64,000 nt of DNA from Mesorhizobium sp. J8 (GTDB lineage: Bacteria > Pseudomonadota > Alphaproteobacteria > Rhizobiales > Rhizobiaceae). Shown piece after piece: positions 1 through 7,675 of the stretch (within the stretch, counting starts at the first letter, position 1; each line of letters opens with the position of its first letter). A model generated the notes under the pieces. That model saw only the letters and a list, made by a program, of their open reading frames with translations. It did not search any database and was not told where the DNA came from. The position numbers and the translations under genes are program-made. The stretch lies in contig NZ_AP024109.1 of assembly GCF_016591715.1 (NCBI RefSeq), forward strand, positions 3,906,001 through 3,970,000, written 5' to 3'.

Positions 1-1
1 A

Positions 2-571
2 CTGCACGCCGCGCATGGCTATCTGATCTTCCAGTTCCTCTCGCCGCTTTCCAACCAGCGGACGGACCGCTGGGGCGGGTCGCTGGAAAACCGCATGCGC
101 TTCGCGGTCGAAATCGCCAGGGCGGTGAGGAAAGCCGCTCCATCCTTGATGCTGGGCGCGCGCCTTTCGGTGAAGGAATGGGTCGACGGCGGTTTCGATG
201 TCGAGGATGCGATCGAGGTGGCCAAGGCGCTGAAGGCCGAGGGTATCGCCTATATCTGCTGCTCCAGCGGCGGCAATTCGCCCCTGCAGCGGGTGCCGCC
301 CGGTCCCGGCTATCAGGTGCATCTGGCGGAAGCCGTGCGCAAAGGCGCCGGCATTCCGACGCGCGCCGTGGGGCTGATCGACGACCCGAGCCAGGCCGAG
401 GCGATCGTCGCCGGCGGCCGAGCCGACATGGTGGCACTGGCGCGCGCCTTCCTTGCCGACCCGCGCTGGGGCTGGCGAGCGGCGGCTGCCTTCGGCGAGG
501 AGATCCATCCCGCGCCGCAACTAGCACGTTCGGTCACGACGATGCGGCATTGGATGAAGGCCGCAGGCTAG
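2..571 (+). CDS. NADH:flavin oxidoreductase (old yellow enzyme, YqjM-like), 3' part
   Basis: The 5' end lies outside the window; 189 residues of the C-terminal half of the FMN-binding TIM barrel remain. The family uses NAD(P)H to reduce activated C=C bonds of enals, enones and similar compounds in the cytoplasm. Visible are the family signature around LSPLSNQRTDRWGGSLENR near the truncated start, the strand with LGARLSVKEWVDGG, and the late phosphate-binding region GRADMVALARAFLADPRW, where YqjM-type enzymes hold FMN. The frame is open from base 2. The TAG stop coincides with the edge of a RIME-like repeat (CTAGAGTATTCCAGG). The family is sure; the natural substrate cannot be told. Confidence 0.93.
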   Translation: MHAAHGYLIFQFLSPLSNQRTDRWGGSLENRMRFAVEIARAVRKAAPSLMLGARLSVKEWVDGGFDVEDAIEVAKALKAEGIAYICCSSGGNSPLQRVPPGPGYQVHLAEAVRKGAGIPTRAVGLIDDPSQAEAIVAGGRADMVALARAFLADPRWGWRAAAAFGEEIHPAPQLARSVTTMRHWMKAAG

Positions 572-621
572 AGTATTCCAGGACAGGTGCGACGCGGTTC
601 CGTCCGGAATTGCGTCAAAAC
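569..621 (+). repeat. RIME-like palindromic repeat, first half only
   Basis: The core reads ATTCCAGG then, after a spacer, TCCGTCCGGAATTGCGT, and can fold back through ATTCC/GGAAT. It matches the first palindrome of the full elements at 1252 and 63068. It begins at the TAG stop of the upstream oxidoreductase gene. Confidence 0.75.
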
Positions 622-710
622 GAAACCGGAAAATCAGCAGGTCCTGAGACGTTTGGGCGCAGGATCCTCGCCATAACTGCAACCAATTTGGCCGCTTTGC
701 GTTGGCGGCC

Positions 711-989
711 ATGATAGACAACAAGCCTTTTGAAAAGCCGGTGGTGGTCGAGCTCGGCCATGTCGGCAAATATCGCCAGATCCGCAGCACCCGCGAGGCC
801 GCGGAGTGCCTGATGACCGTTTGGCCGCTCAATCGCGGCGAGCGCCATCGTGATGCTCTCGACACTTGCCTCAAGGCGCTGGAAGGTTATCGTTCGACAG
901 CGGACGCGCGTCGCGCCCTCGTCGAGGCGGCCAGGGAATCGGAAGTGCTGGTTCCCGAGGACAGGCTGCCCGACGGAAAACTGCATTGA
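711..989 (+). CDS. DUF982 domain-containing protein
   Basis: A 92-residue cytoplasmic protein. DUF982 proteins are short and occur in large paralogous sets in Mesorhizobium and relatives; their function is unknown. The features seen are the central AAECLMTVWPLNRGERHRDA stretch followed by a helical A/E/R-rich tail. An in-frame TTG lies 9 bases upstream, but the ATG at 711 is the better start. The DUF2188 gene follows after 25 bp in the same direction, so the two may share a transcript. The upstream side carries a half RIME element and no clear promoter. Confidence 0.8.
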   Translation: MIDNKPFEKPVVVELGHVGKYRQIRSTREAAECLMTVWPLNRGERHRDALDTCLKALEGYRSTADARRALVEAARESEVLVPEDRLPDGKLH

Positions 990-1014
990 GCGGGTTTCTT
1001 AACCGGAGGATTCC

Positions 1015-1254
1015 ATGGCGAAGCTGACTTACAAGATCGTCGAGCATGATGGCGGCTGGGCCTACAAGGTCGGCTCGACATTCTCTGAGACTTTCCGAAC
1101 GCATCAGGAAGCGCTGCGTGCCGCCGAAATCGCCTCGGCCGAGCAACAGGTCGCCGGTACTACCGACGGCATCCAGTACGAGGATGCCGACGGAAAGTGG
1201 CACGACGAACTGGCCGACGGCCGTGACCGCCCGCAGACCGAAGTATCCGACTAG
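1015..1254 (+). CDS. DUF2188 domain-containing small protein
   Basis: A 79-residue protein. The YKIVEHDGGWAYKVG start, followed by the FSETFRTHQEALRAAEIA helix, is the pattern of DUF2188 (a small beta-beta-alpha-beta domain of unknown role common in rhizobia). The start is well supported by the GGAGG-type ribosome site 6 bases upstream (CCGGAGGATTCC). The TAG stop sits at the first bases of a full RIME-like element, whose strong second hairpin (1297-1328) could end the transcript. It lies just downstream of the DUF982 gene, suggesting co-expression. No function can be given. Confidence 0.8.
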   Translation: MAKLTYKIVEHDGGWAYKVGSTFSETFRTHQEALRAAEIASAEQQVAGTTDGIQYEDADGKWHDELADGRDRPQTEVSD

Positions 1255-1332
1255 CATTCCAGGAAAGTGTGAGCGGTCGGGCTTCCGTCCGGAACTGCGT
1301 TTCACCGTTTCACGGAACGGTGAAACGCTCTG
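1252..1332 (+). repeat. RIME-like element, complete (two palindromes)
   Basis: The first part has ATTCCAGGAAAGTGTG and TCCGTCCGGAACTGCG. The second is a perfect 13-bp inverted repeat, GCGTTTCACCGTT (1297-1309) and AACGGTGAAACGC (1316-1328), with a 6-base loop. This two-hairpin build is that of the Rhizobium-specific intergenic mosaic elements. The left end overlaps the TAG stop of the DUF2188 gene. Confidence 0.85.
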
Positions 1333-1403
1333 GACTCGGAAGGGGCGTCTCCGCGACCGGCAAAGCCCAAGGCTTCATACCGGCCGCCGGCGACTATGCG
1401 GTC

Positions 1404-1676
1404 CTATTTGCCGCAGTAATGGTCGTTGACGTTCTGCTGCGAGTTGGCATCCGGACCAGGCGTGGTGTCCGCGCACGGGCCGAGGGTGCCGGTATTGCCG
1501 TAGGTGGTCAGCCCAGAGCCACCATTGATGCTGCCTGTGGTATAAGGGTCTATCTGCTCGCTCGCCGTGGGACGATTGTCGCGGTGCCACCACCACCAGT
1601 CATCGGATGACTGTGCCATCGCCGCGCTCCCCATGGCCAGCACCAGCGCCGAGGCTGCGATAAGTCTTGTAAGCAT
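1404..1676 (-). CDS. small exported protein of unknown function
   Basis: A 90-residue protein. It has a Sec signal peptide (MLTRLIAASALVLAMGSAAMAQ, predicted cut after AMA), so it is probably periplasmic. The mature part is short and polar, with a run of four Trp (DDWWWWH), a Gly/Thr/Ser-rich middle and two Cys (GPCAD and the C-terminal HYCGK) that could form a disulfide. The frame is open further upstream, but the start at 1676 has a good GGAGAAATCCG ribosome site and gives the signal peptide. I do not recognise a family. It stands alone between a RIME element and the convergent end of the DUF2188 gene. Confidence 0.6.
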   Translation of the reverse strand: MLTRLIAASALVLAMGSAAMAQSSDDWWWWHRDNRPTASEQIDPYTTGSINGGSGLTTYGNTGTLGPCADTTPGPDANSQQNVNDHYCGK

Positions 1677-1822
1677 CGGATTTCTCCATTCTCTTGATCG
1701 CAAAAAATACGTGGGGCCGAAGCCCACAGCGATACTGACGAAACCGTGCGGCGGGGGCTAAAGTTCCATTGGAAATTCCGGGTGGGACAGAATGTCCGAC
1801 ACTTTTATGTGACGTCTCGTGA

Positions 1823-1846
1823 GCGCCCCGTGGGACCACGGGACGC
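1823..1846 (-). terminator. hairpin after the alpha/beta hydrolase gene
   Basis: GCGCCCCGTG (1823-1832) pairs with CACGGGACGC (1837-1846), with one G-T pair and a 4-base loop. It lies 10 bases past the hydrolase stop on the minus strand. There is no T run after the stem, so it is only a likely terminator. Confidence 0.4.
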
Positions 1847-1855
1847 CCGCCGAAA

Positions 1856-2830
1856 TCATTTCGGGCCGGCGAAGGCACGCGCGGCGACACGTTGGATGAA
1901 GGCCACGACCCGTTCGGGTTCCACAAATTGCGGCATATGGCCAAGACCTTCGACCCGTTCGAAGTCGAGGCCTGCGATCTTGTCCAGCATCGGCTCGCCA
2001 TGAACGGCCTCGCCGATCACCTGATCGCCGGTACCGAACAGGATGCCTGCCGGCATCGCTATCTCACCGTAACGCCGTTCGATTTCGCCAAGGTCCTGCT
2101 CCACCGCCACGACATCGGTGGAGGTGGCGAAATAGTGCGACGGACGCAAGCCGAGCCATCCCCCACCGTCGACCATGTAGTCCGCGGGAACCGCTTGCGG
2201 CGCGAATATGAACCTCAGCGTCGGCTGCGCGTAACGAAGGCTGAGCGGTATCGCCACCGTGTAGGCCAGGACGCGGCGCAGCAGCGGCGATGGAACATAG
2301 AGCAGGTCGAACCGCTGACGTATCCTCGCTTCGAGATGCGTCAACGGCGAGAGCAGCGCAATGCCGGAAATCGCTGTCGGATGCCCGGTTGCCAGGGCAA
2401 GCGCGATGGCCCCGCCCAGCGAATGGCCGACGACAAGGGGCCGCTCCAGGCGCAATTCCTCGATGAAGCGCCGCACGATGTCGGCCTGTTCGGGCAACCG
2501 GCCGGTCGCGCCCCTTGCCCGAACCGAATAGCCGGAGCCCGGCCGGTCGAGCGCGATCTGCCTGTAACCAGGACCGAAGCGCCCGAACAGCGTGTGACGG
2601 AAATGGTGGAGCTGGGCACCCAGCCCATGCACGAAGACGATCGGCCTGCCCTCGCCTTCTTCCACATAATGGATGCGGTTGCCGTCGATCTCGACGAATT
2701 TGCCGCAGGGCGGCACCAGTCCCTCGGCCTTGGCCGCGATCCGCCAGGTCGCAAGCATCAAGGCGAGCACGGCAAGGACAACGGCGGCAAGCATGCCGGC
2801 AAGCAGCCAAGAGACAATCGATATCGACAT
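1856..2830 (-). CDS. membrane-anchored alpha/beta hydrolase
   Basis: A 324-residue protein. An N-terminal membrane segment (about residues 5-28) would anchor it in the inner membrane, with the hydrolase domain after residue 45. Alpha/beta-hydrolase marks are the oxyanion-hole motif HGLGAQ, the nucleophile elbow VVGHSLGGAIAL (Ser), the acid near FGTGDQVI (Asp), and a late His in EGLGHMPQF. The substrate is unknown; the fold covers esterases, epoxide hydrolases and C-C hydrolases. The start at 2830 has a GGGGG-type ribosome site. A longer overlapping frame runs on through the next gene but is only a shadow. It is divergent from the CinA-like gene, with 141 bp between them. Confidence 0.88.
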   Translation of the reverse strand: MSISIVSWLLAGMLAAVVLAVLALMLATWRIAAKAEGLVPPCGKFVEIDGNRIHYVEEGEGRPIVFVHGLGAQLHHFRHTLFGRFGPGYRQIALDRPGSGYSVRARGATGRLPEQADIVRRFIEELRLERPLVVGHSLGGAIALALATGHPTAISGIALLSPLTHLEARIRQRFDLLYVPSPLLRRVLAYTVAIPLSLRYAQPTLRFIFAPQAVPADYMVDGGGWLGLRPSHYFATSTDVVAVEQDLGEIERRYGEIAMPAGILFGTGDQVIGEAVHGEPMLDKIAGLDFERVEGLGHMPQFVEPERVVAFIQRVAARAFAGPK

Positions 2831-2971
2831 GTTTTCCCCCGGCCCCCGACCGACCGCACCATATCCGCAACGGCCGCCGCCACAAGCGCGCATCCGACAC
2901 ATTCCGGGTTTCGCATTGCGGCCGGCCGCCGGCCGCGTTATCTCAGGCGACCTTTTGCGCCGGAGCCCGCC

Positions 2972-3712
2972 ATGCCTGAAATCGTCACCGCCGCCATGCT
3001 CGTCATCGGCGACGAGATCCTCTCCGGCCGCACCAAGGACAAGAACATCGGCCACCTCGCCGACATCATGACGGCGATCGGCATCGACTTGAAGGAAGTG
3101 CGCATCGTCCCCGACGAGGAGGACGAGATCGTCGCGGCGGTGAATGCCGTGCGCGCCCGCTACACCTACGTCTTCACCACCGGCGGCATCGGCCCCACGC
3201 ATGACGACATCACTGCCGACTCGATCGCCAAGGCCTTCGGCGTCCCCTGCGAATACGACGCCAAGGCCTACGCCCTGCTCGAAGCGAGCTATGCCGGTCG
3301 AGGCATCGAATTCACCGAAGCGCGCAAGCGCATGGCGCGCATGCCGCGCGGCGCCGACCATATCGACAATCCCGTCTCCGTCGCGCCGGGCTTCCGCATC
3401 GGCAATGTGCATGTCATGGCGGGTGTGCCGTCGATCTTCCAGGCCATGCTCGACAATGTCGTGCCGACGCTCAAGGCCGGCACGAAGATGCTGTCGGCCA
3501 CGGTGCACTGTCCCTTCGGCGAAGGCTTGATCGGCGGGCCGCTGGCCGAGATCCAGAAGGCGCATCCCGACACGATCATCGGCTCCTATCCCAAATATGG
3601 CGACGGCAAGTTCTGGACCGAACTCGTCGTGCGAGCCCGCAGCGAGGAAGCGCTCGAGGCCGCGCGCAAGGATGTCGAGGCGATGGTGGCGGGCCTCGCC
3701 GACGCAGGCTGA
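2972..3712 (+). CDS. CinA-like MoCF-domain protein (molybdopterin-binding fold)
   Basis: A 246-residue protein. It begins with the MoCF_biosynth signature: AAMLVIGDEILSGRTKDKN near residues 8-26 and TGGIGPTHDDITADSIAKA near 69-87. This is the N-terminal domain of CinA (nicotinamide-nucleotide recycling, ADP-ribose pyrophosphatase). The C-terminal amidase domain of long CinA is missing, which is usual for the short rhizobial form often annotated competence/damage-inducible protein A. Its activity is therefore unsure: a nucleotide pyrophosphatase is more likely than molybdopterin synthesis. It is transcribed alone, 84 bp before the universal stress protein gene. Confidence 0.87.
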   Translation: MPEIVTAAMLVIGDEILSGRTKDKNIGHLADIMTAIGIDLKEVRIVPDEEDEIVAAVNAVRARYTYVFTTGGIGPTHDDITADSIAKAFGVPCEYDAKAYALLEASYAGRGIEFTEARKRMARMPRGADHIDNPVSVAPGFRIGNVHVMAGVPSIFQAMLDNVVPTLKAGTKMLSATVHCPFGEGLIGGPLAEIQKAHPDTIIGSYPKYGDGKFWTELVVRARSEEALEAARKDVEAMVAGLADAG

Positions 3713-3796
3713 CCGGCGTTCGGCTGGAACCAGTCAACGCGCTGAGGCGTTCCCCTGCCGCGCGCATGCGTAGCGCAAACAATTGAGGGACCGGTC

Positions 3797-4630
3797 ATGC
3801 GCTTCAAGACAATCGTCGCCATCTTGCAGAACGAACAGGACGCCGAGCGCGTCCTCGATTGCGCCCTTCCGCTTGCCGAGAGGTTCGAGAGCCATCTCGT
3901 CGGCATCCATGCCGAGGCGCTTCCCGTGCCCTACACATCGGCCACCGGCTTTCCGGATACCGAATTCCTCCAGGTTTCGGCCGAGATGAACAAGGAACGT
4001 GCCGGCAAATTGCAGGCCTATTTCCTGAAGCGGATCGAGGAATCCGGCCTTTCCTTCGAGTGGCGGAGCCTGGAAAGCTTCTCCGGCGACAGCGCGCTGA
4101 CCGGCATATCGAGCGTGCGCGCCGCCGATCTGATCATCGCAGCGCAGCGCGATACCGGCGGCGACCCGAGCGCCGATGTCGACACGCTGGTCTACGATGC
4201 CGGCCGGCCTGTGCTGGTCGTGCCCCATGCCGGGCCGCTGGTCACCACCTTCAGGCGCGTGCTGCTTGCCTGGAACGGCAGCAAGGAAGCGGCCCGCGCC
4301 GCTTTCGATGCCCTGCCCTTCATCGCCGAGGCCGACAAGACGGACATTCTCGTCATCGACCCGCCGGAGACGCTGGATGAAGCCCCGGAAGCCGCCGGCG
4401 CCGAGATCGCCGCGGCGCTGTCGCGTCACGGCGCCAATGTCAGCGTCTGCGTCCAGAAATCGGACGGCTCCTCGGTCGACGATATCATCCAGTCGCGGAT
4501 AACCGAGTCCGGCGCCGATCTTCTGGTGCTCGGCGCCTACAGCCACTCATGGCTGCGCCAGCTTCTGTTCGGCGGCGTCACCCGCACGGTGCTGCGCACG
4601 GCGAATGTGGCGGCTTTCCTGTCGCGGTGA
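3797..4630 (+). CDS. universal stress protein, two tandem Usp domains
   Basis: A 277-residue cytoplasmic protein. The first Usp domain starts at FKTIVAILQNEQ (residues 3-14) and ends near VLVVPH; the second starts at RVLLAWNGSKEAARAAFDA (about 153-171). The end carries a nucleotide-binding-like motif, GAYSHSWLRQLLFGGVTRTV, close to the G-x2-G-x9-G pattern of ATP-binding Usp, so ATP binding is likely. Tandem UspE-type proteins respond to starvation, low oxygen and other stresses. No operon partner is visible; a 203-bp gap follows in which I see no gene or terminator. Confidence 0.9.
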   Translation: MRFKTIVAILQNEQDAERVLDCALPLAERFESHLVGIHAEALPVPYTSATGFPDTEFLQVSAEMNKERAGKLQAYFLKRIEESGLSFEWRSLESFSGDSALTGISSVRAADLIIAAQRDTGGDPSADVDTLVYDAGRPVLVVPHAGPLVTTFRRVLLAWNGSKEAARAAFDALPFIAEADKTDILVIDPPETLDEAPEAAGAEIAAALSRHGANVSVCVQKSDGSSVDDIIQSRITESGADLLVLGAYSHSWLRQLLFGGVTRTVLRTANVAAFLSR

Positions 4631-4833
4631 GTGTAGGGGGCTCGAAGTCGAGCAGTTTCGAGATCACGACCTGTGTCGGCCAGGACGCCTCGCTTCCATC
4701 CCGGCGCGACGCGCTTTAGAGTCCACAGTCCTCGCCGGCCCTCCCCTTGCCAAGCCCGGCGCTTTCCGGCTAATTCCGCCTGCATTCCAGTGTTTCTGCG
4801 CGCCGAGGGCGCGCCTTGCGGAGTGCGCGAACG

Positions 4834-5334
4834 ATGTCCCTTCCTGAAAAAGCTTTTCCCGTCTCGTGGGACCAGTTCCACCGCGACGCCCGCGCGCTTT
4901 CCTGGCGTCTTTCCGGCGCCAGCAAGGGACAATGGAAAGCGATCGTCTGCATCACCCGCGGCGGGCTGGTGCCGGCCGCCATCATCGCGCGCGAGCTCGG
5001 CATCCGCGTCATCGAGACGGTGTGCGTCGCCTCCTATCATGACTACACCAGCCAGGGTCAGCTGCAGGTCCTGAAAGAGATTTCGCCTTCGCTGCTTGCC
5101 GATGACGGCGCCGGTGTGCTCATCATCGACGACCTGACCGATACCGGCAAGACGGCCGGCATTGTGCGCGCCATGATGCCGAAGGCGCATTTCGCGACCG
5201 TCTATGCCAAGCCGAAGGGCCGCCCGCTGGTCGATACATTCGTCACCGAGGTCAGCCAGGACACCTGGATATACTTTCCCTGGGACATGGGCTTCACTTA
5301 CCAGAAGCCGATCGCGGACGATCACGCTGGCTGA
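4834..5334 (+). CDS. gpt: xanthine phosphoribosyltransferase
   Basis: A 166-residue cytoplasmic enzyme that joins xanthine (also guanine) to PRPP, giving XMP or GMP in purine salvage. Visible are the early [15 protein letters not shown] motif of the bacterial XGPRT family, the [20 protein letters not shown] loop, and the PRPP-binding motif [14 protein letters not shown] near residue 105. The length matches the family. The ATG at 4834 is chosen because GGAG lies 10 bases upstream and it gives the usual N-terminus; a TTG at 4816 would add six residues. It is transcribed alone. Confidence 0.93.
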   Translation: MSLPEKAFPVSWDQFHRDARALSWRLSGASKGQWKAIVCITRGGLVPAAIIARELGIRVIETVCVASYHDYTSQGQLQVLKEISPSLLADDGAGVLIIDDLTDTGKTAGIVRAMMPKAHFATVYAKPKGRPLVDTFVTEVSQDTWIYFPWDMGFTYQKPIADDHAG

Positions 5335-5493
5335 CCGGCCACCACATCTTCCAGAGAACTCACTCAAACCCGCATCGCGGAGCCGCGCTGACAGGCCCGA
5401 CTACTTTGCGAGATTGACTTTTTCTGGTGAGGTTTTCCGACGGAGTGAAGTTTTTTACTTTTAAACCCCATATTTCGCCGTAAGATTCGTAAG

Positions 5494-6021
5494 ATGGCAA
5501 ACGATTCTGGAGGCTGGGGGCAGCTTCTTACCATGTTGACGAGGCCGACGACGCACAACCAGATGGCCGAAAGAGTCCGGCGGCTCTTCGGCGTCGCGCC
5601 TTGTCGCCTGCAGGTCGCCGCCTTGCCCTGGCGCGAGAATGAGAACGGCGTCGAGATCATGCTGATCACCAGTCGCGACACCGGGCGTTGGGTGCTGCCC
5701 AAGGGTTGGCCGGAGGCCAGGGAACCGCTTTGCGAGGCCGCCGCCCGCGAAGCCGGCGAAGAAGCCGGACTGCGCGGCACCGTCTCGCATCTCGAAGTTG
5801 GCCGCTATTTCTATGCCAAGGTTCTCGCTTCGGGCGAGGAAGTGCCTTGCGAGGTGTTGGTCTTTCCGCTGCATGTCGACCGTGTCGCGGATCGCTGGAA
5901 AGAGAAGCGCGCGCGCACGCGCAAATGGGTCGGCCCGAACGAAGCCGTCCGCATGGTCAACGAACCCGACCTTTGCCAGATCATTGCCGACTTCTGCGCC
6001 GCGCCGCGCAAGTTCGCCTGA
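5494..6021 (+). CDS. Nudix hydrolase (diphosphoinositol-polyphosphate phosphatase type)
   Basis: A 175-residue protein with a complete Nudix box, GWPEAREPLCEAAAREAGEEAGL (shown here in two parts: GWPEAREPLCEAAA then REAGEEAGL), near residues 72-94, fitting G-x5-E-x7-REUXEEXGU. The preceding GRWVLPKG strand and the RTRKWVG stretch are typical of the short Nudix proteins related to diphosphoinositol-polyphosphate and diadenosine-polyphosphate hydrolases. It would need Mg2+ or Mn2+ and cleave a nucleoside or inositol diphosphate; the true substrate is unknown. An ATG at 5533 is a possible shorter start. The 3' side holds a fragment of a RIME-like repeat. Confidence 0.88.
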   Translation: MANDSGGWGQLLTMLTRPTTHNQMAERVRRLFGVAPCRLQVAALPWRENENGVEIMLITSRDTGRWVLPKGWPEAREPLCEAAAREAGEEAGLRGTVSHLEVGRYFYAKVLASGEEVPCEVLVFPLHVDRVADRWKEKRARTRKWVGPNEAVRMVNEPDLCQIIADFCAAPRKFA

Positions 6022-6025
6022 TTCA

Positions 6026-6042
6026 AAGCAACTCCAGGAAAT
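6026..6042 (+). repeat. RIME-like fragment (weak)
   Basis: AAGCAACTCCAGGAAA resembles the left end of the RIME-like elements (AGAGCAATTCCAGGAAA). Only this short piece remains between two convergent genes. Confidence 0.35.
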
Positions 6043-6044
6043 CG

Positions 6045-7211
6045 TCAGACGCGGCCGAAATCATCGGAACTGAGTCGGGTCCAACGATCGCCCATCAACC
6101 CGCCGATGAAGATGTCGCCGGAGCGGACCGCTTCCGTGACCTCGGCTATGCGTGAACGCACCATCGTACCCCCGGCATAGTGGAAGTAGACATTCTTGTA
6201 GCCGAAGAGTTGCGGCATGAACCTGCTCTGGGTCTGGCCGGTAATGCCCACGCAGCCCAAATCCCTCGCCGCCGCGATGAGAGCATCCAGTGTTGCCCCC
6301 CAATAAGGTCCAGACGCCTGGATTTGCAACAGATTCGCGATGGCGCCGGCCTGGCCGTAGAAGGCATAGCACCCCAGCATCCTGCCGGCTTCGTCGTAAA
6401 TCCCACCGAAATGAAGCGGCCCGTCGGCCTGCTTCTCAGCCGCCAGCGCGAGCAACCGCGTCAACTCACCATCCCTCCAGCTCGGACGCAGGGAATAATC
6501 CGCCATCAGGACGGGCAGCCGCTCCGCAAACCGCGCCGCATCGATCGGCTCCCGGTGGATCCGTGGGCTTGACGAGTGCTGGCCCGGCGGCTCGAACCTT
6601 CTTCGTGCAAGCGCGTCAAATGCTCCCGCGAAGGGATCGAGCGCAAGACGAGGCAGCCCCGGCCATTTGCGGCGCAGCATCGCGGCGGCCATGGCGCCCG
6701 GCCGGAAAACACAGGTCCATTCCAGACAATGCACCGGCAGGAGCTGATACTTCATCGGACGCGCGAAGGCCAAGGATGTCCGGTTGGCGGAATCGGTCAG
6801 ATACAGGTCGAATTCGCCTTGATGCAGGGCGCGCAGCAATTGCGGCCCGGCCCAGCCGTGATCGATGCTGGAGTCGGTCATGAATGGACCGATGATTGCG
6901 GCGTTCAACGCCCGTCCGTTGAGCTCATAGCGGGCTTTCAGAACGCCCATGAAGCCGCCCAATCGGCCCTGCGGGTCGATCTGGACAAGAGCCTTGCTCT
7001 CATGCCCGTCAAGGTAAAGCCCCCTCATATAGTCCGCTGTCCGCGCGATCGCGCGATCGCGCTGGCGACGAGGATGGCGAAACTTCATCAGGAAGAGCGC
7101 GGCGACGTGCTCGAGATCCTCGGCGGCCAGCGGCCGAACCGAGCCATGGGATTCCGGCGCCGACGGGCCGGCCACCTTGCCCAGGCCCGCTTTTGCGAAA
7201 ACAGGATTCAT
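6045..7211 (-). CDS. GNAT-like protein of unknown function
   Basis: A 388-residue protein. The N-terminal part (about residues 24-135) follows a GNAT acetyltransferase pattern: VRPLAAEDLEHVAALFLMKF, then a strand with GGFMGVLKARYELNG. The C-terminal half has a second GNAT-like stretch, including LHFGGIYDEAGRMLGCYAFY, so it may be a two-domain transferase. The frame is open 35 codons further upstream, but the ATG at 7211 gives a normal start. It converges on the Nudix gene (23 bp apart). Upstream lies an unusually AT-rich leader (about 7310-7440), unlike any other in this window, which may hold its promoter. Substrate and pathway are unknown; rhizobial relatives may concern surface polysaccharide, but this is a guess. 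Confidence 0.65.
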   Translation of the reverse strand: MNPVFAKAGLGKVAGPSAPESHGSVRPLAAEDLEHVAALFLMKFRHPRRQRDRAIARTADYMRGLYLDGHESKALVQIDPQGRLGGFMGVLKARYELNGRALNAAIIGPFMTDSSIDHGWAGPQLLRALHQGEFDLYLTDSANRTSLAFARPMKYQLLPVHCLEWTCVFRPGAMAAAMLRRKWPGLPRLALDPFAGAFDALARRRFEPPGQHSSSPRIHREPIDAARFAERLPVLMADYSLRPSWRDGELTRLLALAAEKQADGPLHFGGIYDEAGRMLGCYAFYGQAGAIANLLQIQASGPYWGATLDALIAAARDLGCVGITGQTQSRFMPQLFGYKNVYFHYAGGTMVRSRIAEVTEAVRSGDIFIGGLMGDRWTRLSSDDFGRV

Positions 7212-7675
7212 CGTGAAGCCTATACGAAAGCGCTGAAGGCGGCCGTTTTTCCCACTAAAATCTCCATCCGGTCGGCTTCCCGCAAAAAGTCTCCAACAGG
7301 TCTTATTCTGCCACACTCGATTTTCTTTTCTGTAAATACATCAATACAATTGCGTAAGGCTATGAACATACATAAAATCTAAAATAGAAATTCCTAAATA
7401 TTAGATAGATATAAAGTAATTTGAACAACATGTTTCATCGCTCTGACCGCATAGCGGGAGAGCGGTTGCAACTGCGGGCTTGCAGGCGGATTGCCCGGAC
7501 GATCCGGTGCCGGCAGCAAGGGGTCGGAGGAGCGTCCCCAGGCGTGCTGGCCACAAGGTCAGCGCGGTTTCCTGCGGATTGCCTGGCATGGGCGCTCGGC
7601 TCGCCGGTAGCGGGCTCAACCACCGGCCGCGTTGCGGCTGACTGCGCCCGGCCGGCGCCGGGCGCAGTCCTTTCC
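7212..7675. other. 464-bp intergenic region with AT-rich island
   Basis: No gene is supported here. Bases 7310-7440 are strikingly AT-rich (for example ATAAAATCTAAAATAG and AATATTAGATAGATATAAAG) in a genome of about 63% G+C. The remainder is GC-rich and contains the hairpin at 7642-7667. A short open frame on each strand looks like chance. Confidence 0.7.
7642..7667 (-). terminator. strong hairpin after the ABC exporter gene
   Basis: CTGCGCCCGG (7642-7651) and CCGGGCGCAG (7658-7667) form a perfect 10-bp stem with a 6-base loop, 8 bases beyond the exporter stop codon. It lacks a T run on the minus strand; the position still suggests transcript ending or 3'-end protection. Confidence 0.5.

Noticed and set aside
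1856..3565. A 569-codon minus-strand frame reaching far upstream of the alpha/beta hydrolase
   Set aside because: Only the part from 2830 down has hydrolase features; the rest is antisense to the CinA-like gene and is a GC-rich shadow.
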